In this document: piece after piece, positions 22,301 through 32,900 of the stretch | How positions within the stretch are numbered: the first letter of the stretch is position 1 | Layout of the letters: every line of letters starts with the position of its first letter | Source: Mytilus trossulus | Lineage: Eukaryota > Mollusca > Bivalvia > Mytilida > Mytilidae | NCBI RefSeq assembly: GCF_036588685.1 | Contig: NC_086382.1 | Location: 61,274,987 to 61,338,986, forward strand | Reading direction: 5' to 3' | Length of the DNA: 64,000 bases | The notes under the pieces: model-generated | What the model saw: only the letters and a program-made list of their open reading frames with translations | Databases searched by the model: none | What the model was told of the DNA's origin: nothing | Translations under genes and position numbers: made by a program

Positions 22301-24354
22301 AATAAACATTTATATCAAGTTACACTCAGCGACTGCCGGTAGCATGGATATTGCAGTGGTCAGAATCACCTTGGCAGAGTCGTGTTGTAGTGGTTAGTGC
22401 ATCGAACTACTAACTCAAAGGTTCCTGGTTCGATTCCCGTTTGGGATGAAAATTTCAGGAACTCAATTTTCGGCTCTCCCTTGACACCATTTGCGAGTAT
22501 GGTCTTGAGGAAACGATGATAGTCTGTTGGACGGGGACGATAAATGGCTGACCCGTGTTAAGAGAGAGTCATATCTCTTGCACGTTAAAGACACCCTAAG
22601 GCTTGTAGATTTCGAAAAAGAGTAGGCTAATGCCGCTACAAGGCAGCACTCGCACCCGCAAAGTGGAAAGGGATTAATATAAGTTGCAAAACTTGTTTCC
22701 CAATCCACTATAAATAAATATGTTTAAACCTTGGCAGAACCCAAAAGTGACCAATTAGCTTATGAGGAATTTATTTAAAAGAACTGTAGAAATTCCAAAG
22801 AAGTGCATCAAACGAAATTTGTCCCAGGCCGTGCATATGCTACAAGGAAAAGAAGAAAAAAACTATTGTAAATTCTAATGAAATTATCTTGTAACAATTG
22901 TTCTGATTGGATGACAGCAAGCGTAAAATTAAGAGATAACTGTATTGTATTTGAAGCTTTAAGGACGTCCATCGGTAGTTTTACTGTCGCAAATTTAGTT
23001 TACCTGGTGACGTTTGATATTAACTAAATGATATATTGAAGTGTCCCTGTTTCTCCTCACATGACTAATTTTCATATAAGGTAGCTCGTTTATGTAAAAC
23101 TACCGATGGACGTCCTTAAAGCTTCAAATACAATACAGTTATCTCTTAATTACACTCTAACGACGTTCATTGTCTCCCTCCGAACAGATGGTTGATAATC
23201 TATTAAACGTTGAAGTTACTGAAACAGTTTATTAATCAAAATAATATTAGAGAAAAAGAATAATGGATAATGTTTGATATTAACTAAATGATATATTGAA
23301 ATGTATTTTTCTCTTGTCAATTTTAAAACTGTTCGTTAATTGAATTTCTAAAGTTAATAACTATTGTGTCCCTGTTTCTCCTCACATGACTAATTTTCAT
23401 ATAAGGTAGCTCGTTTAAACATGCATACTTCCCCGGTTATTTGACTTAAGATGTTCATATAAGATAGCATTTACTTATTTTTACTAAAGAAAGTCGACGA
23501 TCCACAAAATAATTTACGTTCAAAACTATTTAGGTAAAATGAATATTAGAACATTCCAAATTCGTTTAGAAATGACCCGTTTTCATAGTGTAACACCAAT
23601 GGTTATACTACGCAACACTTGCAAGATAACCAACTAATGCTTTCCTATAACAATCCGTCATGGGACTTCAATCTGACACTTAGAACTATAGGCTGAAACT
23701 TAAATGTATGGAACTGTGCTGAAACCTAAATGTATGGAACTGGGCTGAAACTTAATTGAAGAAATATCCTTTTATTCATAAATTGTAAATTCGTAATACT
23801 AGTAATAAGTTTTGAACGCGTTCACTGAAGGTCAATCTTTATACACACATTTAATGCAATAAAACTTCCACTACGATGAGTTATTTTTCTGTGGCGTAAA
23901 AGCTTTACACAAACCTGTACTAGAAACAAATAATTAAATCCATCTTTTGAGACATACCATTCTGTGTCACTTAGACCAAAATGTTCGTGCAATTAATGGA
24001 CTCACGTGTAAAATTTAAAACTGCCGTTTCTGTATGCAATTCACTGTATTCTTCATTTAACCATACACAACAGTACAAACCTTCATCCTCAGGTTTAGGG
24101 TTAAAAATATAAATCTGAAACCAACTTATCGTTCTCATGCGTTTTATTAATTTGTATTTATTTCTGTTGTATTGATCTCTGTATCTATAAAGAGAGAAAA
24201 AAGCAACTTGCTCTCCAGACTCAAAGTCACATCTAACGTGGTACATGTCTGTCCTATTAGTTTCCCATGTAAACATCAATAGACCAGTTTTATCTTTTCC
24301 CGTCACAGAAAAAAACTGCACTCCAAAAAAAACTATAAAAAGACAAACTTTCAT
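16336..24354 (-). CDS. Ig-domain transmembrane receptor, 5 coding exons, frameshifted
   Basis: Exons (minus, 5' to 3'): 24006-24354, 22036-22296, 19272-19547, 18801-19131, 16336-16829. All four junctions are phase 1, as usual for Ig genes. Exon 1 encodes a signal peptide (MKVCLFIVFFGVQFFSVTG) and a V-like Ig domain (HVRCDFE ... DEGLYCC). Exon 2 is a C2-like domain (LNITCFS, FLWYN, SGKYKCLA). Exon 3 is another Ig domain (YIDCIARG, YKWN, GIYTCTT). Exon 4 encodes a divergent membrane-proximal domain. Exon 5 has a transmembrane helix (MYLVIVVTLSVVLVLYI) followed by RRRR and a ~130-residue tail with YDEI, YHNL and YQSI motifs. Exon 4 is 331 bases (3n+1): an A8 run at 18930-18937 shifts the frame to a stop; with seven As the gene reads 569 codons. 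Likely a cell-surface adhesion or immune-type receptor; ligand unknown. The frameshift may be a pseudogene lesion, an allele or a sequence error. Confidence 0.8.
17040..17100. repeat. Polypyrimidine tract
   Basis: About 60 bases almost entirely T and C (TTTTCTTTTCTTTTTTTTCA-like) in intron 4 of the Ig-receptor gene. On the gene strand it is polypurine. Confidence 0.7.
17590..17745 (-). repeat. Dispersed repeat family R3, minus copy
   Basis: Reverse-complement matches to copies at 33660-33830, 36270-36365, 49620-49735 and 53150-53255: ATCACAAAAATACTGAACTT, then GGAAAAT..AATTCG..AAAGTCC, CAAATCAA, and CCTGACTTGGTACAGGCATT. Lies in intron 4 of the Ig-receptor gene. Confidence 0.6.
17930..18703. 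mobile_element. Hairpin-ended interspersed element, family C
   Basis: The left end reads GTGTCGCTCACCTTGG. The right end is a long hairpin, AGCTCACTTGG..CCAGGTGAGCT, followed by AAAAA. Just inside the right end is a GACGACGGACGCCGACGGAC tract (18600-18655). The phrase TTGGCCCAGTAGTTTCAG occurs twice, 470 bases apart. No coding capacity. The end layout parallels families A and B. It sits in intron 4 of the Ig-receptor gene. Confidence 0.7.
20491..20694. repeat. Short inverted-repeat element
   Basis: TAGACGTATTTACACTT at about 20491 is the inverse of AAGTGTAAATACGTTTA at about 20678, giving a ~200-bp unit with 17-bp inverted ends and two TGACGTCA-like sites inside. It could be a diverged MITE. 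Intron 2 of the Ig-receptor gene. Confidence 0.4.
21142..21306. mobile_element. Foldback MITE 1 (165 bp)
   Basis: Arms of about 74 bases (GGAATAACAGTACTGTAGTT at the left, its inverse at the right) pair with only a handful of mismatches around a short GC-rich loop containing CCGCTACGCGTCGCC. No coding capacity. Intron 2 of the Ig-receptor gene. Confidence 0.8.
21564..21722. mobile_element. Foldback MITE 2 (159 bp)
   Basis: The left arm AGTATAACTAATCGCCGTAT at 21564 is matched by its inverse ending at 21722. Arms are ~70 bases around a loop containing CTCGTGCTGCGCACTCG. Intron 2 of the Ig-receptor gene, 258 bases from MITE 1. Confidence 0.8.
22379..22727 (+). mobile_element. tRNA-derived SINE with target-site duplication
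   Basis: Starts with a tRNA-like head: A-box-like TGTAGTGGTTAGTGC and B-box GGTTCGATTCC. A central block (TGGCTGACCCGTGTTAAGAG, ATATCTCTTGCACGTTAAAG) follows; such blocks are typical of invertebrate SINE superfamilies with a conserved central domain. It ends in an AT-rich tail. An exact 11-bp direct repeat ACCTTGGCAGA flanks it (22368-22378 and 22728-22738), which marks a retrotransposition target duplication and defines the ends. Located in intron 1 of the Ig-receptor gene, opposite to the gene strand. Confidence 0.85.
22927..23151. mobile_element. Foldback MITE 3 (225 bp) with locally derived loop
   Basis: Arms from AATTAAGAGATAACTGTATT (22927) and its inverse ending at 23151, about 58 bases, near perfect. 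The loop (about 22990-23093) closely resembles 23266-23420 just downstream: TTTGATATTAACTAAATGAT and GTGTCCCTGTTTCTCCTCAC appear in both, with ~65 bases between them missing in the loop. Intron 1 of the Ig-receptor gene. Confidence 0.75.
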
Positions 24355-24870
24355 AAATAAGTTATTTTAATTGTGAAACTGTTTTTGATTTTCTTTCGTG
24401 TGTCTAAAATTATCTGATTTTGACGATATATATTACCTAAACAAAAGAACAACTATGTGTTTTATCACTTTCGAACTGTTTTTTCTGCAAATACGTCTGG
24501 AATATATTTTGCAGAATAGTTGTTGGCACCCTGAATGTCTATATATTGTAAGGATTCGATTTGGATGAACCTGTCATATTCTTTATGTGCATGTATCACG
24601 TCATGAACCTGCCATATCTAGTGGTTGTCGTTGGTAATTGGCCGTCTGCCAAAATTGACTAAGTGTTTATCAAGCCGCTAGATTTTTTCTTTTGGATTGT
24701 TTCATAGTTTGTCATACTAAGTCCTTATGTAGCGTACTGTATGGTTACTATTTTGCTCATCGCTGGAGGCCAAAACATGTTGACAATACATATATTTGCA
24801 TATGAAAGGTGATCTCAATTGTAGCGAATGTTTGGGTGACTTCCTTTTTAATAGATATTGATTTAACATG
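24355..24870. other. Upstream flank of the Ig-receptor gene
   Basis: AT-rich sequence upstream of the minus-strand start codon at 24354. It presumably holds the promoter and 5' UTR, but no unambiguous core-promoter element can be picked by eye. Confidence 0.35.
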
Positions 24871-24874
24871 TTTG

Positions 24875-24952
24875 TAACATTAGTAGTTATCGCCGCGATA
24901 TAGCCTTTTTGTGCGAATGCGGCGTAAAGCAACCAACACTCAATCAATCATT
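24875..24952 (+). mobile_element. 3' end of a LINE/SINE-like retroposon
   Basis: TATCGCCGCGATATAGCC, TTTTTGTGCGAATGCGGCGTA and the tail AACACTCAATCAATCA resemble the common 3' end of invertebrate LINEs and their SINEs, which finish in short tandem tails. Recognition is from family style; only one copy is here. Confidence 0.5.
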
Positions 24953-25346
24953 AGTAGTTGCAGATCAAATGTGATTAAGGTTGTTTACGATGTTAAGACA
25001 TGGACGCAGAGTTGCTGAAATTAATGATTTTGAAAAATGAGAAAATAGGGGAACAAAACGAAGGCTTATCGTACCTTGTCCGTTATCTGTTTAGTTCCTA
25101 TTTTTAATAAAGGCTTGCTAAGAATCATTGTAATCTGAATAAATTGACAACACAACATTACAGTCTTGGCATTTAGAAAAAAAAGTTGTTTCTTCTGCCA
25201 TTTCGTTATGACAAAAGTTTAAGATAACAATAATTGGATACACAGTATCAAGATTTCCTCTTAAAACAGATGTAAATAACTGACCTATTAACACGCATAA
25301 ACACTCAGTGATCTGAAAAACAACAACAATGAAACATATTTATACA

Positions 25347-25856
25347 TGTTGATATTAAAAGAGGGACGAAAGATACCAAAGGGACAGTCAAACTCGTAAA
25401 TCCAAAAACAAACTGACAATGTCATGGCTAAAAATGAAAAAGACAAACAGAAAAACAATAGTACACATGACACAACATAGAAAACTAAAGAATAAACAAC
25501 ACGAACCCCACCAAAAACTAGGGGTGATCTCACGTGCTCCGGAAGGTTAAGCAGATCCTGCTCCACATGCGGCACCCGTCGTGTTGCTTACGTGATTACA
25601 AATCCGGTAAATAGTATAATTCGGTAGGTCAAATTCATGAAAGGGAAGGGGATTGTAGTTACGACGTAAGGAACATATCCGATAAAATTTGTGAAACGGT
25701 TATTCCATAACGGTCAACCAACTCGTGATGGCGTCCGTAAAATTGACGAAGGGATGATTTCAACTTCACCATTTGGAACTCTTGGTTTAATAGCTTCCTT
25801 GTGAGCAGTAAACCTTTATCAAGAAAATCATGATAGGAAATGCAAGCATTTTTATT
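25347..25856 (-). pseudogene. RT retroelement C-terminal remnant with 3' tail
   Basis: On the minus strand, RT C-terminal residues (CISYHDFLDKGLLLTRKLLN, KLKSSLRQFYGRHHELVDRY, SQILSDMF) are followed by the family's 3' tail: GTGGAGCAGGATC, CTAGTTTTTGGTGGGGTTCG, and GACTGTCCCTTTGGTATCTT, ending near 25347. It lacks the catalytic domain. Colinear with the plus copy at 45447-46155. Confidence 0.75.
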
Positions 25857-26555
25857 GATATTAACTGTTGAAATATTATGAAAAAATATATTTGTGCACA
25901 TCTAATGGGTGTAGATTTATTTCTTGTAATTAAATGCATATTGCATTATTTGCATAAACGTAACTTATTAGCCATGTTAGTAAATCTTCCAAGCTCAATG
26001 TTTAGCGTAAGTGTTCTAACAACCAAATACTAAAAAGATAAAAATTCGTACAGTTTAGGTTATAAAAATTAATGGGAATAATCCTGCATGCAGTTGTAGC
26101 TCGTAGTGTGTTTGCTCTGTAACGACTGAGTACTCTCATAGTATTCTACTATTTGGCGATATTACCAGTAGTCAAACTTACATGGGGATCTTTCCGTGTG
26201 TTTATTTAGAAAAAAAGACTGTTTCATTTCATTGGACACTTAAATTCGTGGATAAAGTAATCCACAAAAACCACAAAAATTGGTACTATACGAATAAAAG
26301 TACTTTAACAGTAAGTTAAAAAGTGTGAATATCAGTAATCTAAATAATGTTCAAACCTCAATTCTTACTTTCTATTGTTATAGATCCGAAGGTTTTCGTT
26401 CCTTTCTACAGATGCTAACCGGCGTTGTATTTACTGATCTTTACTTTATTATTAGTGACAGCAATAGATTTAATAAGATACATTTGTGATTGTTGATACC
26501 ATATATAATTAATACTGCTAACATAAGAAATATAACAAAACAACTTTTAGAAAAA
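25857..26555. other. No gene recognised
   Basis: AT-rich unique-looking sequence between the RT remnant and a small tandem duplication. Nothing supported. Confidence 0.4.
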
Positions 26556-26574
26556 AATACAAAGTATCGATCCG

Positions 26575-26670
26575 AAAATACTCACAGTTACTGAAATCTA
26601 GCTAGTTTAAAACCAAATCAAACACAGTTACTGAAAGCTAGCTAGTTTAAAGCCAAATTAGATTAAAAAA
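26575..26670. repeat. ~46-bp tandem duplication
   Basis: CACAGTTACTGAAATCTAGC and CACAGTTACTGAAAGCTAGC, each followed by TAGTTTAAA(A/G)CCAAAT, lie side by side at 26583 and 26626. Confidence 0.75.
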
Positions 26671-26738
26671 AACTAACACAAAAACTATGCAGCTCAGACA
26701 AAATATAAATTCATTCAAACAAATAGGTTTTATGTTAA

Positions 26739-27631
26739 TAGTCCAGTCAATCTAGCTATAAATTTGACCCTAACCTGAAAGTAATTGCAACAGAAGATTT
26801 TTAAGCTTTAATCTTTAGCATTATACCCCAAATCTAACTTAAGGAAGACTGAAAAAATCACCAATTTAAAATTCCTATGGAGATTTGCATTGAAAAGGGA
26901 GATAACTTTTGCAAAAAAGGCAGAAATATCAATAAAAACTGATACAAAATTATAACGTTACCGCTTCTATTCATCAGAATGTATTGATAGTTTAACAAAC
27001 AACTCTTAAGGTGTTTTCATATATTTTATCAAATCATAATCTAGATTTCGTAATTCATTAGTCGACCATTTATTGAATTTTTCAACATGTCAAGGTAAAG
27101 AATCTCAAATTTAATAAAAACAGTTAAGCATGTATTCTTCTTTTTGTGGGTTAAAGTTTCTTTAGATAAGTAATTTGCTGGAATAATACAATATACAGAT
27201 ATAAGCATTACCAAATTTTCACATTAGTTTTTCAAAATGGTCACAAAGCTTCAAAGCTTCAAACAATTTCTTTAGTGAAAAATGCACGAAAAAAAACACC
27301 ACCCATAACACTTCTGTTTTGTACATTTCGTGAGCAGAAGATGATATAATTCAGTCACAAACAACTTATAACCCCATCAAAGTATCACACTGTACATAAA
27401 TTTCAAGAAAAACAACCAAAAACTGACCAAAAAGACTTATTTATGAAAGAGTTATATCCCCTTTCCAATGTTTTTTCATAGGAAATTAAAAATGCTGATT
27501 TTGAGTTTTCCTCAAGTTAGATTTTATGTAACTTTTTTTCTGTGTTTATAAAGTGCATAATGCTATAGATTAGAACTAAAGCATTTTCTGTTGCAATTAG
27601 TTTGAGGTTAAATCTTAGTTTGACTGGACTA
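26739..27631. mobile_element. Long-TIR foldback element (~893 bp)
   Basis: The ends TAGTCCAGTCAA (26739) and TTGACTGGACTA (27620) are exact inverses. The similarity continues imperfectly inward for roughly 250 bases on each side, for example AATTGCAACAGAAGA against its inverse near 27580 and AAATCTAACTTAAGG near 26827 against its inverse near 27515. There is no transposase frame. TIR length and AT-richness suggest a foldback or MITE-like element. Confidence 0.7.
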
Positions 27632-29077
27632 TAATACGTTATAGGCAGTGTCTGTTTTATTATAACAAGTAAACTATAAAAGCCCACGACATATTAAACT
27701 GATAACTAAATTTACGCGAATTCAATAATCTTTTGTCGTGCAAGATTTGTGATCCGTGTTTCTTTCACCCGTCTTTTAAGAGTGTGTCTTTTTCATAGAA
27801 AATTAATTATACAAAAATAATTTTACAGTTTACCATTGCATGCAATGTGGTTTCCTCAAATCTCTCTAAACGTGAGTAATTCAAATCGAGTTTCCGGTAT
27901 ATTTATGTATAAAATATATGTTTCAACATATCCTTATTCAGTCATTAGGAAATGATAAACAATTTCAATACAAAATCACAATAAGTTTGAATAAAACAAT
28001 CTAAAAACGACAGGATAATAATTGTTCGAATAATATGCCTGGTCAAATTTTGTTAAAAAAACAACACAATTTAATAACGCGGAAACATGTTGTAAAATCG
28101 TTGTTTTAAGCAAAAAAATTGCCGATTCTTGTTTTCTAATTTTTAACAAGTGAAAAAGTTCTATGCATAAAATACTTGAACTTTGTAAGAAATATACAAA
28201 TATTCGAGTTCCCATACAATTGATAATTCACTAATGTTTTCGCAAGCAAGTTTTTTTTTAACTCTCTCTAAGATTTAAGAATTTTCACACTATTTGTGGA
28301 TTGCAACCTTCCAAGCTTTAAATTTAAATTAAATTTTAAGTCAGCATCAAACAAGAGATGCGCGGAAGATAGTATATACTTAAAGCTTGTATAAGAGGAA
28401 CAAACGCTTAAAGTTTTTTGGGGGTAAATTTGGCCAGTATATTTAGAGAATTTTTGATTATTTATTGCGAAAGTCAATCTAAAAAAATCTAAATGGTCGC
28501 AATATTTGTTCATTTTCTGCTAAGCACACGATGAAAGCTATCTTCTTTCCTCACCATAGCAATGTTGGTGCAGTTTTTGTGTCAGGTGCATACCCTTATT
28601 GTTAGTCCATAGCCAGTAAACATGCAACAGCCTGACATATTAACTGAGATTTGCAAAAGTCATACGATGGAACTATGGTATTTTTTTCCATGGCTTTGTC
28701 AATGATTTTTCAACTTATAAAGTTGAATGCGACTTTGGTATTTTTCGTCTCTATCTTACTGCAAATAATTGAGAAGTTGGTAATTGGAAAGTTGAAGCCC
28801 TTATCGTTGTCATACATTCTAGCTGCAGGCCATATGTGACAATATCGAGGAAAAAAACAAGATATGCACTACATAAAATACTTTTGGGAGTAACCCTTAC
28901 CTCAAAGGCAATTATGTATGATATGTAAATTAAGACGACAGTTGCATGACAATGTTTTACTCTGGTAAATTAACGAAAAACAGACAAACAAAACTAAGAA
29001 ACAAAAACTGATAAAACATCACGAACTCCAAAAGAAGAGAGACAGGGTGCTTGAGTCGACAGATAAATAAACACACC
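27632..29077. other. No gene recognised
   Basis: About 1.4 kb of AT-rich sequence between the foldback element and a dispersed repeat. Short open frames at 27976-28215, 28268-28513 and 28651-28839 show no domain. Confidence 0.4.
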
Positions 29078-29290
29078 ATGGATACCAGGACTAATTGTTG
29101 TATATACGCCAGACGCGCGTTTCGTCTACAAAAGACCTATCAGTGACGCTCGAATCCAAAAAAGTTAAAAAGGCCAAATAAAGTACGAAGGTGAAGAGCA
29201 TTGAGGACTAAAATTCCTTAAAGTTTTGTTAAATACAGATTAGGTAATCTATGCCTAAGGTCGAATAAGCGTCTCCTGCAATACATGAAA
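29078..29290 (+). repeat. Dispersed 352-bp family R1, truncated copy
   Basis: Begins ATACCAGGACTAATTG, then ACGCCAGACGCGCGTTTCGT, GTGACGCTCGAATCC, and GAAGAGCATTGAGGA. The same order is found at 40440, 49910, 52195 and 60690. Confidence 0.75.
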
Positions 29291-29850
29291 ATTCATATTT
29301 AACAGTGGGGCACGATCAGTTATATTACGGATCAGACGACTATACTGCTATCTTTAAATGAAGTCCGTAAAGTGTGACCATGCAAGAGCGTTTAGCATAA
29401 TCTTAGACTTTGCACTTATTTATGTGTGAGTTATTGAGAAAAATTGCGTCACTGATATACCTGAGCGGGAAATTAAACTTATCGAGATGTTTACTTTTTG
29501 AATTCTGATTCATATGTGAACAAAAACAATACGGCTAGTAGTGGTAACCAATTTCTACACCGAATGGAATACCGACTGCCTGATAAATTATCAGTCCACC
29601 ATCAGTTTTAAAACAAAGGTAAGACCTAAATTGATTGTGGTTTATTTAGTGATAGAACATCATAAATATATCAAAACTAAAATTCAAGAGCTTTGATATT
29701 AAAAGGGAATATTAAAGAGTTGATATTAATTAAATTATTGGTTGCGCTATTGTTTAATATATTTAGTCTTTGTTTGAATTTCAAACATAAAGTGCAAATT
29801 TGAAAATTGCATTTGACTTTTCTGAAAATAACACAAGAATAAATGAGAGA
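29291..29850. other. 3' flank of the DEG/ENaC gene
   Basis: AT-rich sequence without a recognised gene. It lies downstream of the channel's stop codon on the minus strand and probably includes the end of the transcript. Confidence 0.35.
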
Positions 29851-29851
29851 A

Positions 29852-29857
29852 TTTATT
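29852..29857 (-). promoter_or_regulatory. Candidate poly(A) signal for the DEG/ENaC gene
   Basis: AATAAA on the minus strand, about 124 bases past the stop codon at 29981-29983. Confidence 0.35.
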
Positions 29858-29980
29858 ATTGATTGTACACCATTCGTAATGTATGTGAGAGTATAACCAG
29901 CACTTGTCTTTTCACTAGTAGCAAGTTGAATGCAAATCAAACTGTGCATATTTCCACTTTGAGCAATCTTGTTTTTATCA

Positions 29981-32900
29981 TTATTTGATTGCTATTTTTC
30001 CCATTCTGTTTTCCCTGCTTCTTAGGTTGCAAACAAATGTCCAGACAGCAAATACCAGAAACTCTAAAAGTTCTGTGAGGGTAACGATACTGGCTCCAAG
30101 GAACAATCCCATCTGGCCTCCAAGATTAGCTTATGAATGAAAAAAATGTTAATTATATCAGAATGGTTCCTCGATTCACTCGAATCGAGTTCAATATTAA
30201 ACAGTAGCTATAAATTACTGTTCTGAACATCAATTGGCAAATATATTTTTTTGTCTTAAATTTTTGGATAAAAAAAAAGAGCCAAATACTTGCTATGTGT
30301 GTTGTGCTTATTCGGCCTACCGGGATGAAGCACTGATAAATGTTACTGCCACTGAAAAAAAATGTTGTACGGTTTTAAATTCTGGCTTCCAGATTCACTG
30401 ACATATCGTTGTGTGGTCTTATAGTGTTATATGTCAATAATTTAATTTTGGATATAACACTTCTTCTGATTGGCTAAGGTTATTTTGTTATCGGCCCATA
30501 TACATAATTTAGTCATGTGACCGTGACGTCATCAACGTTTTTTCATGGTTTTCTACAGTTTAAAATGGATTTAGAATTAAATTATAAGAAATGACTGTAT
30601 TATTTGTTCTGTCTATTCGAAATAACATAAAATGTGGTGCACACTTTTAAATAACCCGCTACGCGCGTTTTTCAGTGTGCACTAAATGTTTTATGTTATT
30701 TCTTCATAGACAGACAAAAATACTACAGTCATTCTTTGACTATATTCTTAGCCTTAGTCTATTGTTCCCATCAGTTTGCTAGCAATTATTGTCTAACCAA
30801 AGTTAAATTGAAAGTTTTAACGTTGAATGTTTGACTGTTTTCGAATAATTTGGAACCTGTTTTTACTACTGATAATTAACAATGTAACCTCTGAATAGAT
30901 CAACATGATCACATACTTTATAAATATATCTCGAGCAGAGGAATATTTTGGTATCTGCTATGACTAACGATAAGTAGCAATGTAACAGCAGAACAGATCA
31001 AATGATAACATACATACTGAAAATCTCGAGCAGATGAATATTTTGGTATCTGCTATGACTAACGATATCAATGTAATATTAGAACAGATCAAATGATAAC
31101 ATACATACTGAAAATCTCAAGCAGATGGCTATTTTGGTACATGTTTTAACTACCAATAATTTAAAACAATCAAAATGGTGATTTAAATACAAAATATATC
31201 ACGAGCAGAGGAATATTGTGAAACCTGCTTTGACTACGGATACTGTCACTGTGGAAGTGCTTCATTATAATATACTCACCAAATATATCTCCAGCAGAGG
31301 AATATTTTGGTACCTGCTTTGATATCGTTGTAGAAAGTTGGTCAAAATAAATATGGAGGGATATGTAGTTTTTTCTGAAATACAAATAATAACAATAAAT
31401 ATAAACAATATCATAATTCAAATATGAAACAGTGATATATTTAATATATTTAATACTTCTAGACTTCTATAGGCCAATTTGTACATTTGAAGAGGCTCAA
31501 AACAGACTAAATGCAAGTTAGGAAAAATTATATAAATCGTTTTCAAAATAAAAACGAGTTCAACCAATGATAAATTATTAATTATAAAATATGGACAACA
31601 ACTCATTCTGATCTTTGAAAGGCACAATAATATTACTAGAACCACTAACGGGAACCACTTTTCATTACATTGAATAATAAGGTTAACAGCTGAATATACA
31701 TACGACAATATTGATTCAATAGATAGTATTATGAATGAATATCTATTGTCAAGGTCAAATTGGCCTAATAAAAATGACAATGACAAACATGGTCTTATGT
31801 ACTAAAATATTTAATAGAGTGATACATAACATAGAACAATGTTCTAGACCCAAACAATAAAAATAAACTTTAGTTTGCTCTCTGTTGAATGGCAATTCAA
31901 TGTATAAATGCAAGGAGATGTAAAGGTTTGAATCTACTATCTTAATTTTGAATCCATTGGAATAAAATGTTTTGTTCTGTTGATCGAAGACATTTGATTA
32001 ACCTAAATGTGTTTGATATATTAAAAGAAGATAGCAGTGATGTATGGTCAATTGGTACCTAACGACTCTAAAAAGCCATACTATAATAGGCAATTTTATT
32101 GAAGACCTAATTATTCCTGATTGTACGTTTACCTGTAATAGTTTACATCTTTTACTCCATTGACATCAAAGATCTTCTCACTGTAGAAATCCGATGGAAA
32201 TAGTGATGACGTCAATGACACGTCATATTGTGTGTATGAACACGACAATGGACAATCACACGTATCAACTAGCTTTGATATGTTGTAGTAGTCTCCTTAA
32301 ACAAAAAAATATGAATAACTGTCAGATATAATGTTTTAAAATATAACACGTATGATCGTAGGTGAAACAACGCCGGTCTTTTTAATTGTTTGTCAACTGA
32401 AAAATAAACATTTTTTGTAATACAAACTGGGGCGTTTTCGAATGCATAAAACTGCATTGCATTGCATACCATATTTTGATCGGATTGAAATTGCTAAATA
32501 AATCATTATAGATGCAAGGCTAAAATAATGTAAGCCAGACGTCCCTTTCATCTATAAAAGACTCTAGAATTAAAAAATGAAAAAGGTCAAATAAAGATAT
32601 ACGTTGAAGAGTACGTCAAATAAAGCTAAGTCTGTAGTACTTTTGTTCCTATCCATACTAGTAAAGGTTAATGTCTGTCCACAACAATCGCAAAAGCTGA
32701 AGTTGGTTCTTTTCATATATAAATGGCAAAATTAGTACAGTAGTCCAATTTACAAAACAAAAGTTTTTTGTCTCGTTTGTCCTCATACAACATCTTTATT
32801 CTATCCAAATAATATTATTACTTCTGCCATCCAACAATCAAATACGCAAATACGCTATAACTTTAAGACAGTTAGGTTGTTGCAACAATTTTACTATAAT

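Noticed and set aside
22379-22470. A functional tRNA gene
   Set aside because: A and B boxes are present, but the sequence continues into a SINE body and is flanked by target duplications.
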